DNA of 64,000 bases from Diphasiastrum complanatum (GCA_029204225.1 CM055102.1:19526688-19590687), one strand, 5' to 3'; counted from the first letter of the stretch, positions 22,382 through 33,660 are shown. The notes: generated by a model from the sequence alone, not told the origin. A program made the numbers and translations.

Positions 22382-24877
22382 TCATCCAAAAGATGTTCCA
22401 CTCTTCATAAGAGATCGATACTCAAGATCCATTGGTTGGATCCACTCCTCTTCTTTCCTTGCTTGATCTACACTTGTAGGCTCATCCAAAGAGGTTAGAA
22501 AAGCAACATAATTTCCAGAAACTACTTGCTTACCCTTTTGATCATATGTGAGTCTTGAAAGTACTTGTCTTTCTCTTGATGTTCTCCTTGGCTTTTGACT
22601 TGATGAAGGTCCATCATCACCACCATCCAAAATAGGATCCTTCTCATCAACATCAATAATCTTAGATCCATCTACTTTACCATCAATCATGCTTGAAGAC
22701 ACCTTTGGAATGTTTCCCTCATAAAAAATGACATCTCTACCAACAATCACTTTGTTAGTAGAAGGAATGTAAACCTTGTAGGCTTTATTCACCTCACTAT
22801 ATCCAACAAAAATACCTCTTCTTGAAGATGGATCCTCCTTGGTCCTATCATCAAGAGTAATGTTGAGATAGCATGTGCATCCAAAGGTTCTTAGAAAGTT
22901 GACACTCGGCCTCCTCTTGAATAGCATCTCAAAAGGTGTTCTTCCATCCAAAATAGCACTCGGCCACCTATTGCACAAGAAATTGGCACACAACAAAGCT
23001 TGATCCCAAAATGGTTTGTCAAGATTAGCACTTAACCTCATAGCTTTAGCACTTTCACATAAAGTCCTATTCTCCCTTTCAGCCACTCCATTTTGTTGTG
23101 GAGTCCTTGATGTTGTATACTCCCTCTTGATCCCATGCTCATCACAAAAGGCCTTGAACTTGTTAGATATGTACTCACCACCATTGTCCACTCTCAAGCA
23201 CTTGATCTTTGTGGAGAATTGATTCTCCCTTGCATTCTTGAACTTGACAAAGACATCATACACTTCATCCTTGCTCTTTAGTAGATAGATCCAACAAAAT
23301 CTACTAAAATCATCAATGAATGTTACATACATCTTAGCTCCACTATTGCTAATTGTAGTAAATCCATGAATATCCGAATGTACAAGTTGAAAAGGCTTTG
23401 TAGATCTAGAAATAGATCTAGTATAAGGTAGTCTATGTGACTTAGACAAAGCACAAGACTCACAAACATGCTTGTCATTACTTAAGGAACTTGGAAGACC
23501 AATCACAACCTTCTTCCTTGCCATTACCTCCAATGACTTGAAGTTGAGGTGTCCCATCCTTTGGTGCCAAACCTCTTGAATAGAAATTTGCTCCCTTGCA
23601 ACACATCCAACTTGGTTAGCAATAACACAAGCATCAAGTTTGAACAACTTCCCTTGCCTTTTACCTTTTTCAATCAAGACATCCTTCCTTTTGATCAAAC
23701 AAGCATCTCCATCAAACTCCACCTTGAGGCCCTTACTTAGCATTTGACTCACATTAAGCAAATTCTTGGTAATAGATGGAATAAACAAGACATCCTCCAA
23801 ATGAACATTCCTATTTGTAGAGAGAGAAATAGGAATTGTGCCAATCCCTTTGATTGCACACTCACCATCATTGGCCATGTAGATCACCCTCTTGTCATCT
23901 CCATATGCCAACAAAGAAGTGAAGTACTCTTTGTGAAAGGTCATGTGTGAACTTGCTCCACTATCAATCCACCAAGGATCTAGATCTCCATCATTAGCAA
24001 GCATACATAAAGACATCACAAAAGCATCACCATTTGCATCTTGCACATCCAAACCATCCTCATCAAGAGTAAGATTACCTTGCTTGTCTCCTTGATCTCT
24101 CTTCTTCTTGTAACACTCACTTGCAAAGTGTCCTTTGATGCCACAATAGAAGCACTTGAGCTTTGATCTATCCTTCTTTTTGACACTTGAAAAAGCATCC
24201 ACTTGATCTGGCCCTTTAGACCATTTGCTTTTGGTTTTGCCCTTGAATTTGCCCTTTGTGAACATAGCATCCTCTTGAAGTGTCGATGTAGATCCACCTC
24301 TTGCTTGAAGCCTATATTCCTCATTGATCAAGATCTCTTGAAGATCCATCAAACTTGGCAAAGTCTTTTGAATAGCAATACTTTGAACAATGTTAGCATG
24401 AGCATCCAACAAGCCATTAAGAATCACTTGAATAAGCTCTCCTTCCTTAATGCTTTCATCTATGCAAGCTAACTCATCATTCAATACTTTCATTCTCAAA
24501 ACAAAAGTACTTGGACTTTCTTCATTCTTTTGCAAACAAGAAAATATTTGTCTTCTTAGAGTCAACACTCTAGAAGAAGACTTGGATTCATAAAGCTTCT
24601 TCAATGAATTCCAAGCTTCCAAAGATGATGTGCACTTACCAACTTCTTTGAGAAGTTCATTGGTAACATTCAGCTTTATCATGTGTAGAGCCTTCTTGGC
24701 CCTCTTGTCATACCTCAATTGATCTTGTTGTGTTGCTGGTCTCTCCTCCAAACCTACAACAATATCCAAAACATCATTCATCTCAAGAAGTGACTCCATC
24801 CTCACTTTCCATAATGAATAGCTACTTGAGGTAAGTCTATCATTGGCTTCCAACATGACTCCAATTGAGGTTGCCAT
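22382..24877 (-). CDS. Copia gag-protease-integrase polyprotein (831 codons, uninterrupted)
   Basis: The Gag core is at residues 1-220, including SYSLWKVRMESLLEMNDVLD. The zinc knuckle CFYCGIKGHFASEC is near 241-254. Protease has WWIDSGASSHMTF near 300-312. The GAG-pre-integrase block WHQRMGHLNFKSL follows. The integrase core has LVHSDIHG (about 500), RVDNGGEY (about 564) and GVAERENRT (about 598), so the D, D and E residues are all present. The integrase C-terminus FGCTCYLNI...GIFVGYS follows. The frame ends MDLEYRSLMKSGTSFG then a stop, just where RT should begin. No internal stop, so this part may still be translated and could supply Gag and integrase in trans. Confidence 0.9.
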   Translation of the reverse strand: MATSIGVMLEANDRLTSSSYSLWKVRMESLLEMNDVLDIVVGLEERPATQQDQLRYDKRAKKALHMIKLNVTNELLKEVGKCTSSLEAWNSLKKLYESKSSSRVLTLRRQIFSCLQKNEESPSTFVLRMKVLNDELACIDESIKEGELIQVILNGLLDAHANIVQSIAIQKTLPSLMDLQEILINEEYRLQARGGSTSTLQEDAMFTKGKFKGKTKSKWSKGPDQVDAFSSVKKKDRSKLKCFYCGIKGHFASECYKKKRDQGDKQGNLTLDEDGLDVQDANGDAFVMSLCMLANDGDLDPWWIDSGASSHMTFHKEYFTSLLAYGDDKRVIYMANDGECAIKGIGTIPISLSTNRNVHLEDVLFIPSITKNLLNVSQMLSKGLKVEFDGDACLIKRKDVLIEKGKRQGKLFKLDACVIANQVGCVAREQISIQEVWHQRMGHLNFKSLEVMARKKVVIGLPSSLSNDKHVCESCALSKSHRLPYTRSISRSTKPFQLVHSDIHGFTTISNSGAKMYVTFIDDFSRFCWIYLLKSKDEVYDVFVKFKNARENQFSTKIKCLRVDNGGEYISNKFKAFCDEHGIKREYTTSRTPQQNGVAERENRTLCESAKAMRLSANLDKPFWDQALLCANFLCNRWPSAILDGRTPFEMLFKRRPSVNFLRTFGCTCYLNITLDDRTKEDPSSRRGIFVGYSEVNKAYKVYIPSTNKVIVGRDVIFYEGNIPKVSSSMIDGKVDGSKIIDVDEKDPILDGGDDGPSSSQKPRRTSRERQVLSRLTYDQKGKQVVSGNYVAFLTSLDEPTSVDQARKEEEWIQPMDLEYRSLMKSGTSFG

Positions 24878-25394
24878 GTAGCAATGACTTGATCTTCTCT
24901 TTCAACCTGTTTCAATGCACAAAGCACTTCTTTGAACAACAACAAATGATTTCAAAAGAAATCACCAAGATTTGAAACTATCTCACAAATTCTCTTCTAG
25001 CACTTATCCAAGCAAATCAACACATAGAATCATGGAATCTTGATCAACCTATGATCTATCCTCAATCTAATGACTTTTGCCACTTCCTAAGATTGAAACA
25101 CACTCAAATGAAGTCCAGCAACCTCACTATCTAGAGATCCAATCAAAATTAGGGTTTTGACAAAATCACAAAAAATTGACTATTCCAAATCTACATGCAA
25201 ATGCTGAAAATTTGATATGCAATCTATAAGCCCCCACTTAGGCTGAACCAATGATCCAAAAATCGGCCAAATCTAGCATGTGAATTCAAAAAATGGAATT
25301 GAACAAGTATATTGGCCTATTTAGTGTATCTTCACCAAATCATTGATAGATCTGATTTCCTCCTTCATAACCTGAAACACAAGCTCTGATACCA

Positions 25395-26045
25395 TGTGAA
25401 AGATTTCAGATCCTTAAGATCCAATCTACTTGAATGATCTTTGGTTAGAAAGAGAAATACACTACCAATTTCACCAATGTAGAAAAATCAGCATCTACAC
25501 ACAATTTGAGATGCAAACACTAATAGAACTTGATCAAACTTGAATGAATTGATTATGTACTATTGCTGTCCGTACAAAACCAGCAAGCTACTGTATTTCA
25601 CACATGTGGATCCAAAAATAACAAATATAGATCATTCTACACATAGAATTGCAAGCAATCACCAAGATAGTGCACCAATGGATAGTAGAACCCAAGAGAA
25701 CCATGTATGAGCATGAAATGAGATAGAGAAGAGAGAAGATAACTCTCTCCATGAGCTATATCCTTTTATAGCAGGTCCAAACCCTATTTGGCCACTTGGC
25801 TTTCCCACCAAAATGCTAACCCTACCAATTTTGGGTCTAGATTCAATGTACCCAACTTATTCAAATTGAATCTACTCAAACTCGCATTCTATCTTTCTCA
25901 CACTTTCAAAAGAGTGTTTATTCAAATGAAATTTAGACTAATGAACTTTGAAAAGTCAACCTCTAAGTCTAAAACAAGTTTTGGCCTCAATATGCCAAAT
26001 ATGAAAATATTGCAAAATGTGATGAAACTAGTTGAATCTTTCACA
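25395..26045 (-). repeat. 5' LTR of the nested Copia (651 bp)
   Basis: The same length and ends as the 3' LTR. It is next to the primer-binding site on its left, and TTGCA at 26046 is the target-site duplicate. Confidence 0.92.
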
Positions 26046-26906
26046 TTGCATACATCAAAGATCCTATTAGTGAATGATAAGGGTAATTCGCTATGTCGAG
26101 TACTTCACTATCAGAATCAGCACAAGTAGGTTCAGTCAATACTATACTTGGATCCATTGGAGTATCAATTGGTTTGCAATCATACATATAAAACTTTTCT
26201 AAAATGTCTTTTAGATATGTCTGCTGGCTAAGATAGATCTTCTTTTGAAGCCTATTTCTAGTAATGTGAATGCCTAGCAAAGAATGGACAGCTCCTAAAT
26301 CAGCCATGTCAAATTCCTTTGACAGATCACTCTTAGTAGTATGTAGAAGAGAAGTGTCGTTAGACAAAATAAATGCATCATCTACATAAAGAGCTATGTG
26401 AGCTAAATTGGTACCCATATGCTTCGAATAAACATTACAGTTAGCTGAATTGTTTGCAAATCTTAATTGAATGAGATAAGAGTTGATTTTATCAAACCAT
26501 GCTCTTGCAGCCTGTTTCAGACCGTAGATTGCTTGTGCAGTTTGCACACTTTGTGCTCTTGACCTTTGACTTCGAATCCTTTCAGTTGGAAGATATACAG
26601 CTCCTCTTTGACGTTGCCATTGAGAAATGTTGTCTTGACATCCATTTGGTACATTTCGAGGTCTTCTATGGCTGCTAAGGCAATCAGAGTCATGATTGAG
26701 TGCATCTTGACAACATGATTGAAAATTTCTTGGTAATCCACTCCTTGGACTTGAGTGAATCCTTTAGCCACCAGCCGTGCTTTCCATTTGGCAATGGAAC
26801 CATCAGAGTTAATCTTCTTCTTGAAGATCCACTTGTTGTCGATAACTCTCTTGTGAGTGGAGAAGTCGAACAGTGTCCAGGTCTGGTTCGTCAAAAGTGA
26901 GTTGTA
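26046..26906 (-). pseudogene. Older Copia: reverse transcriptase core
   Basis: The minus strand reads NQTWTLFDFSTHK, NKWIFKKKINSDGSIAKWKA, LVAKGFTQVQGVDYQEIF and, after a frameshift, YGLKQAARAWFDK, then LYVDDAFILS (catalytic YVDD) and PYHSLIGSLMYAM. It stops exactly at the nested element and restarts at 20760. Confidence 0.9.
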
Positions 26907-28083
26907 CTCACTTTTGTCGGAAAGTGGTCTGTAGAAGATAAGTCTAGTTCGAAAAGAAATGAATGAAAATAATTTGTGTGTCTATAAAGAAAACTTTTCG
27001 TGCATGGTGGAATAAACTATCTTCATCTTTCCAATGCATGACTATGCCTATCAATTTCAAACTGGCAAGACAATAGTGATAGAAATCATGTTTGAACTTA
27101 TAGTAACTAACTTTGAAATCGTCAGTACTACAGTGATTACGTAGACAGACAATTAAGCATCGAAAATTATCAAACAAATATTTAGTCGCAAATAATTCTA
27201 GAAAACGCATACATTCTAAGACGAAGCTGAACGCAATAAAGGATAGTATTGATTAGTATGAAAATGTAACAGAAGTAAATGAGTACAATAAGTTGTGGAT
27301 CGAAGCCGCGTACTCTATGCTATCTCTAAGCGGCTAAAATGAAAGTCTGAATTAATGCACAATGCTGATAAGCATTAGCGCAATAGCAATATCTAAAACA
27401 ACTCTAAGAAGTGAGCTAGAATACTAGAATGCTCAGGAGTGTTCAAGCTCACAGACTTGAGAGAGAGAAGAACTAACTATTCAAATGTTTATGATAATTC
27501 TGATTTTCAATGAATTTCAGATTATTTTACTATATGAATATGAATAACTATTTATTCTAAGAGATTAGGTCATCAAATGCGATCGCCAGTTGGTTGGTGA
27601 TCAGCTGGCATCCATTCGATCCTTATCATTGATTGTTGACAAGCGGAGAAATTGATCGTAAACGTTTTGTCTGCATAAATGAATCAAAACTATTGCTCTA
27701 CAGAAATGAACTAAAACAGCCACAGGCAACACTGTCGGGTTTTTCGCAAAAAAGACGAAAAGAAAGGAGAAGACGCCCTTAAATCTCATTTAGGGTTGCC
27801 CCACACTTTGCCAGAGTCATTTTCTTAACATTTGAGGCTCTTTGGAAAAAGCGAAAAATGCGACACTATGATTTTACACGAGATTTCTGTCAGGCAAAAA
27901 AATGCGAAAAAGCGATATTGCATTTTTCAATGGGATTCATGACATCCGAAAAATGGACACTATCATAAACTCCGTGTGATTCTGCAGACTGTATAAAGAC
28001 ATGAAATAATCCACAGAACTGGATTAAACAATGGATGAAGATTAAAATCGATTAGTCGATTGGTAGAAGGAGAATAATCCAAC
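26907..28083 (-). mobile_element. Solo LTR, family A (1177 bp), inside the RT of the older Copia
   Basis: The minus strand begins TGTTGGATTATTCTCC at 28083 and ends CCGACA at 26907. It is flanked by ACTTT (26902-26906) and GCTTT (28084-28088), a 5 bp target duplication with one change. The RT frame MES-EYNS runs across it when it is left out. No PBS, PPT or coding sequence lies inside. It is about 410 bp longer than the related LTR at 18851-19614. It contains GCGAAAAATGCGACAC near 27848-27863. Confidence 0.85.
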
Positions 28084-28489
28084 AGCTTTCCATAGCTTCT
28101 TGTCATTTCACAGCATCCTTGGATTTAACTGCTTTGGCTAGGCTCTCTGGTTCTTCTGATGAAGTCCAGAATGATTGAGGTGTATCCTCTCAGGAACGAG
28201 GATCTGCAGACATTTGGTTGACCATGATGCAATGATGCTTCTTCTTGAATTTCTCTAGATTTGTTCGAGCTAGCTTGGTCCGGTCTCATGACAGGTACTG
28301 TCTGATGCTCGGCTTCTGTAGCTATAGCTGCAGGTCTTGTAGAAGGATCATCAACATTGGAAGAATCCATGCTACGTAAAATAGGATAAAATGACATAGC
28401 ATCATTTATTGATGGTTGTTTGAAATCATAGTATGTATGTTTTTGAAATATTACATCCCTAGAGACAAATACTACATTGATGGATGGAT
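28084..28489 (-). pseudogene. Older Copia: integrase-RT linker and RT start
   Basis: The minus strand reads INVVFVSRDVIFQKHTYYDF, a Ser/Pro-rich linker with SMDSSNVDDPSTRP, then SLAKAVKSKDAVK and QEAMES up to the solo LTR. There is one in-frame stop where Trp is expected (KWQEAM). Confidence 0.8.
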
Positions 28490-29305
28490 TGTTGGAAGTA
28501 TTTCTAGTGTGTGCGGTGGCTAGATCTACTTACGGGTGTAGTATAGGGATGTAGCTATTTGTCCACTTTTTAAGTTTCTACCAAGTTTCAAACAGAAATG
28601 CGAAAATAAGAAGTAATGACGGAAGCACTAAGGCTTACCCAACTAGTGCTCAAAACGGAAATGAAACTATCTAAGGTGACAAAATACAAACCCTTGCTAA
28701 GGCTTACCCAACTAGCAAGGTGATTAATCTAAATTCTACTTAACACCCAAAGGGTAATAAAATGATATTGCGGCTAATATTAAGCAAATAAGCAATAAAG
28801 AACATGCCACAATAAACTGATGAAAAGGAGGCAAGAGGAGGCTCGAGCACCTTCCCTCAAGCTATGCACCTTTCCAAAGGGAACACAAATGACATAGAAT
28901 GATAATTCTCCAAAATAGAGAGCAAGATAGCTTAATCTCAAAAGTGTTGGTTACAATGCAAATACCTCTCCTTTTATGGCAAGGAGGGTCTTCCATAAGT
29001 GTCTACTAACTTATGAGACTAATTTGTTATCTAGCCTCAAGAACTTCTTAGGATTTAGAACTTCAAATTTCCTAACTTAGGAAAACTTAAGATAAAATAT
29101 TTCTAATCTTAAATTTCCTAAGTCTAAGTTCTAAATCTAAGTTTAAGCTATTTTATTATTATTTAAGCTTCTACTCATGGACTTACAAAACACATGCCAT
29201 GGCTTGAAGTTTATTGACAGATACTCATATGTGGTCTTACAAAACACATGCCACGAAGTTTATTATTATTTTTTTATTTTCTCTGTGTTAGCACAGTTGC
29301 TAACG
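28490..29305. mobile_element. LTR-like insertion (816 bp) in the older Copia
   Basis: It begins TGTTGGAAG and ends GCTAACG (probably a mutated CTAACA). It is flanked by a perfect TGGAT duplication (28485-28489 and 29306-29310). The integrase frame YDP-SINVVFV resumes across it. Inside, CTTACAAAACACATGCCA is present twice in a row (about 29181 and 29235). Element orientation is not clear. No coding sequence inside. Confidence 0.75.
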
Positions 29306-30532
29306 TGGATCATAAACTTTATAAGCTTTATCTTCATCAGGATAGCCAATGAAAATACATTTATTTGTCCTATGATCCAGCTTCTTCCTAAGCTGTTTAG
29401 GAATGTGAACAAAACATATACAACCAAAGATTTTCAAATGGCTAACACTAGGCTTGTGCCCATGCCAAACTTCATAAGGAGTTTTGTTGTTGACGACTTT
29501 GGTGCTGGATCTGTTCTGCACGTAACAGGCTGTGGCAATAGCTTTTGCCCAAAACTTTGCCGGTAGGTGTGTTTGATGTAGCATGGATCTGGCTGAGTTG
29601 AGAAGAGTTGGATTCTTCCTTTATGCAATCCCGTTTTGTTGAGGTGAATAGAAAGTAGTGAACTGTCCTCTAATACCATGTTCAGCCATGTAGTCGCCGC
29701 CACCATCAGTTTGGAGTGCCTTCACTTTTGTAGATGTTTGTGTCTTAGCCATGGCCTTGAATCTCTTAAAGCATTCAAAGGCTTCAGATTTGTGCTTAAT
29801 GAACATGACTGTAGACCATCTAGAATAATCATCTATGAAAGTGATAAAATAGATTGTATCTCTTAAGGATGGAGTTGGCATTGGACCACAAAGATCGCTA
29901 TGTACAAGATCCAATACATGCTTTGTTTTGATGGAATGTGATTTTAAAAACTTGCTTCTAGAGTGCTTCCCATAGATGCATGATTGGCAAAAGAAAGATT
30001 TACTATCTAATGAAGAAGGGAAATTCAATCCATCAACTGAATTATTACAACGCATATAAGAAAGTGATATTGTATTCACATGTCCAAATCGACTATGCCA
30101 CAGAACAACACTGTCGTTTATATTTTCATTAGAGATACTAGCTAATGCAACTGAATTAGAGAGTATGTAAAGATTTTCGACTTTAGTGCATGTATTCATA
30201 GTAGTATCTTCCTCAAGTATTGTACACTGCTCAGATGAGAAAATAACAGTGTAGCCCTCATCAGTTATTTTAGAGACTGATGACAGGTTCTTTGATAATT
30301 GAGGAACAAGAAGAACGTTAGGAACACAAATAGATAGATCGTTGTTGAAGGTGATCTTCACTGCTCCTTTGCCTTCCACGCGTATGGTGCTAGAATCTCT
30401 GAGGTAGATGAATTGATCTCTACTATAAGCTACATACTCGGTAAACCATTTCTTGCAAGAGGTCATGTGTTGGCTAGCGCCACTGTCTAGGTACCAGCTA
30501 TCACAGTCTTCGTTGCTACTGCTGTAAGCCAT
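29306..30532 (-). pseudogene. Older Copia: protease and integrase
   Basis: It reads WYLDSGASQHMTSCKKWF (protease), then LWHSRFGHVNTISLSYM, LVHSDLCGPMPTPSL, TDGGGDYMAEHG and YSPQQNG, where the frame stops. After a shift it continues MLHQTHLPAKFWAKAI, TPYEVWHGHKPSVSHLK and CIFIGYPDEDKAYKVYDP. The VAERKNRT Glu segment lies at the frameshift. Confidence 0.87.
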
Positions 30533-30872
30533 TAATAAGTGTGTATCTTGCTCATAGTTGTATCTTCCTCAAGTATTGTACACTGTTCATAGGAGAAAAT
30601 AACAGTGTAGCCCTCATCAGTTATTTTAGAGACTGATGACAGGTTCTTTGATAATTGAGGAACAAGAAGGACGTTAGGAACACAAATAGATAGATCGTTG
30701 TTGAAGGTGATCTTCACTGCTCCTTTGCCTTCCACGCGTATGGTGCTAGAATCTCCGAGGTAGATGAATTGATCTCTACTATAAGCTGCATACTCGGTAA
30801 ACCATTTCTTGCGAGAGGTCATGTGCTGGCTAGCACCTCTGTCCAGGTACCAGCTATAACAGTCTTCGTTGC
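30205..30872 (-). repeat. Direct duplication of the protease-coding segment (2 x 312 bp)
   Basis: Segments 30205-30516 and 30561-30872 are about 96% identical, with roughly a dozen differences, separated by 44 bp. The offset of 356 bp is not a multiple of three, so the duplication shifts the reading frame. The right copy has WYLDRGASQHM, in which the active-site Gly-flanking Ser has become Arg; the left copy keeps WYLDSGASQHM. Confidence 0.9.
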
Positions 30873-31578
30873 CGCGTTGGAGGAGTCTGGCTGCTGTTGT
30901 TGTCGTTGCTTCTTTGCCTCGTTGTAGATTCAGATATGACACTCCTTGATGTCATGATTGGCTCTCTTGCAGTATTTGTAAAAGAGCTTCTTGCATGATC
31001 CACCATGCTCACCTTGAGTGTGAGGCTTCTGTTGTTGCTACTGCACTTGATTCTTGCCCTTGGAATAGTCTTTCTTCTTGGTGTACAGGGCCATGGATTT
31101 ATCTTTGGGCCACTGGTATTTTTTCGCATTTCTTCTTGAAGAAGATGACCGATCACCTTTTGAAGAGTGAGGTCGGGTTGTGTGGAGATCATCACCACAA
31201 AGTTTCATATGACTTTGGAAGAGAAGAAAGCAAGGTCATGACGACATCATCATCTTGAATAGAACATCCTACAACTGATAATTGATCCAATAAAGACTTG
31301 AAGCTGTTGATGTGAGAAGTGATGGCAGTAGAATCAAACATGCTAAGAGTAAAGAACTTCTTTCTAAGATGTAATCTAGTGGTTACATCATGAGTCTCAT
31401 AGAGATTTGATAGCAAATCTAATGCATCCTTAGAGGTTTTGCATGTGGTAACGTGGGATATTTGGGAGTCGTCCAGATTGAGTGTGATACATGCTAAGGC
31501 CTTCTGATCTTTGATCTTCCATGCCTTTGCTTGATCACCATCTAAAATTAATTCATACTCACAAACACGAGAGTACAT
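30532..31578 (-). pseudogene. Older Copia: gag and first protease copy
   Basis: The Gag part reads AWKIKDQKALACITLNLDDS, then LYETHDVTTRLHLRKKFFTL and DDDVVMTLLSSLPKSYETLW. A degraded zinc knuckle, YKYCKRANHDIKEC, has lost its first Cys. The frame then shifts into the duplicated protease copy. No complete Gag. Confidence 0.8.
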
Positions 31579-31799
31579 GCCACCGAAGAGATTAGAAATG
31601 GTTTGCGTGTGGTATTATTGAAATCAGATTCAATATGAAGTTGAGTTTTGAAATAGATGGAAAGAGCAGTATGATATCGTGAGTTCCTCTGGCATCAAAG
31701 ACAGCCATCGTCTGATCAAAAATTGAGGAGTCGTAGACGTCCGTGTTCTGATTAGAGTGAGTAAACAAGCGCAATTGATAAGCGATAAAGTGCATTCAA

Positions 31800-32852
31800 T
31801 CACAACAAGCATTTATCTACGTTATACATAGATAGAAAAGTGTGTTGCTGTTATATTACACTGAATCACAATCAAATAGCAATTGCAATAAAAAATGACG
31901 GCATAACTGGGAGGCTCAAATAATACGTCTCATGGATGGAGCGTCTCTCATGTAATTTGTGCTTGGATGATCTATTTATAGATTTCATCCGTGTATTAAT
32001 TACGTTGAATGTTTGTCACCTAATTGGGTAAGCCGTTGTACTTGGAAGTATATGGCTTTTGTGACAATTGTACATAGTGTATACGGTCAACAAATCAAGG
32101 ATGTTGACGCGGACAAGGACGTCGCAAATTCTCTCACTTCGCATTATACGTGAAGTGGTTTTCTCTCACTTCGCAAATTTCGGGAAGTGGCTGGGAACGT
32201 TTCTCGTTCAAAATAGACGACCTTCAGCATTTTCTCTCTCTTCGGGATTTTGCGAAGTTGAAGGGGCCCTCAAAAAGGCGAAGATGTCTTTAACAATTTA
32301 ACTCTCTTGCATTTTTTGGGAAAATGTGAAAAAGCTGAAGGTGCCCTTAAAACAAGTTTAAGGTGCCTTTTAAGAAAGGCGAAGGTGTCTTAAACAGTTT
32401 AACCCTTGAAAATAGAGGACCTTCGAGAGTTTTCTCTCTCTTCGCATTTTTTGGGAAAATGCGAAAAAGCTGAAGGTGTTGAAAATAGTTAAACTTTTGA
32501 ATTGTGAACAAGTTGACTTCTTCAAAATAATTGAACGGAAGAAGCCGAAGGCAAGTGTCGCAGTTTTCGAAAAAGTGCGAAAAATGCAAACTATGCGACA
32601 CTTGGTGTATTTCTGCAAACTGTTGAAAAAGTAATGTAAATCTGCAGATTTGTTCTAAATGCAAGTTTGTGGAAGTCCTTGAGGATGGCCAAGTCTTCAA
32701 TGACTTCAAGTTATTAAACTTAACGTCTGAACTTGAAATTATGATAGGATTGGTTACTCTTTGCTGGAGAGCCCATTTGTAGACGTTCTTCAAATAGTTT
32801 GGCTGTCTAAGTCATTATTGCAAGGAGACAACTGTGGGCTTGATTTCCAACA
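31800..32852 (-). repeat. 5' LTR of the older Copia (right edge firm, left edge approximate)
   Basis: The right edge is CCAACA at 32852 (minus TGTTGG), directly against coding sequence of another Copia element. A TATA box CTATAAATAG is on the minus strand near 31971-31982. The U3 part (32100-32620) is full of GCGAA, AAGGTG and CTTCGC words, including GTGCGAAAAATGC near 32576. I could not find a clean primer-binding site, so the left end is uncertain. Confidence 0.6.
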
Positions 32853-33470
32853 GTAAGCTTAGCCAATCTATGCAAAATCCATTGATTTGTCATTGGAAAA
32901 ATGCTAAAAGGGTGTTGAGGTACATCTCGGCCACCAAGAACTTTGGCATTTTGTATCATGGATCCAACCTTGATTTGAGGGCCTATTCAGATGCTGATTT
33001 TGCAGGTGATAAGGTGGATAAGAAGTCCACAAGTGCTTTTTTCTACCTTTGTATGTGATGGCATAGTATTTTGGCTTTCCAAAAAGCAAGATACAATATC
33101 TCTATCTTCAATCGAGTCAGAATACAAGGCTTTTACATGAACAACAAAAGAAGTCTTGTGGTTAAGGAGGCTATTGGTGGAGCTACAAGTCATGGAAGCC
33201 GAGGAGTAGTCTATTATCTATTGTGACAACCAATCAAGACAAGCATTAGCAACCAATCCCACATTCCATGCAAAGAGCAAGCACATAGAGATTGCTCACC
33301 ATTTTGTGAGGGAAAACGTTCAAGCAAAGGAGATCAAGTTACAACATGTATCTTCTTCAGATTGCTTTGCTGATCTACTCACTAAAGCCTTGCCAAAGGC
33401 TTCATTTATCAAGTTAAGATCATTTTTAGGTGTTGTAGATAAATGTATCAAGCTAAAAATTGAGGAGGAG
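32853..33470 (+). pseudogene. Plus-strand Copia RT end and RNase H
   Basis: It reads SKLSQSMQNPLICHWKNAKR, then LRAYSDADFAGDKVDKKSTS, SKKQDTISLSSIESEYKAF, IIYCDNQSRQAL and HAKSKHIEIAHHFVREN, ending DLLTKALPKAS and a PPT-like TTGAGGAGGAG. Its left part was cut off where the older minus-strand Copia begins. It has stops and frameshifts. Confidence 0.82.
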
Positions 33471-33660
33471 TGCTAGATTTTACAATTTTCACTTTGTAAA
33501 TGTAATTAGTTTGATATCTATGTGGATCCACACACGTGAAATGTTAAGCAGAAAGTTCAAATCCATTGTATCTAGATTTTATTTGGGTCAACTGTCAAAT
33601 CTTCTAAATTGTAAGAGTTATCTCCTATAGCCGCCTACATCTAGAACAAGATTGACAAAT
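33471..33660 (+). repeat. Start of the 3' LTR of the plus-strand Copia, truncated
   Basis: It begins TGCTAGATTTTAC right after the PPT-like tract. About 190 bp remain before integrase sequence of another element starts. The right edge is estimated. Confidence 0.5.

Larger units (their letters stand above)
20761..26045 (-). mobile_element. Complete-ended nested Copia element lacking RT (5285 bp)
   Basis: Two 651 bp LTRs (20761-21411 and 25395-26045) begin and end with the 11 bp inverted repeat TGTGAAAGATT/AATCTTTCACA. They are flanked by the 5 bp duplication TTGCA (20756-20760 and 26046-26050). The PBS (complement GCTCTGATACCA, 25383-25394) and PPT (GAAGAGGGAG on the minus strand) are in place. 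The LTRs differ at about 22 of 651 sites by my count (about 3.4%). Inside are an 831-codon gag-PR-IN frame and a second 317-codon frame in place of RT. It must be non-autonomous for reverse transcription. Confidence 0.92.
20463..32852 (-). mobile_element. Older Copia element, split by three later insertions
   Basis: The minus-strand order from right to left is 5' LTR (to 32852), gag (about 31580-30900), protease (duplicated), integrase (30532-29306), linker (28489-28084), RT (28120-26046) and RNase H start (20760-20463). The parts are separated by insertions at 28490-29305, 26907-28083 and 20761-26045, each with a 5 bp target-site duplication. At each site the reading frame resumes once one TSD copy is discounted. 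The RNase H end and 3' LTR are lost at about 20463. Stops and frameshifts show that it is inactive. Confidence 0.87.

Noticed and set aside
18851-28083. The LTRs at 18851-19614 and 26907-28083 as the two LTRs of one element
   Set aside because: The second has its own TSD inside the RT of another element and no adjacent PBS, so it is a separate single LTR.
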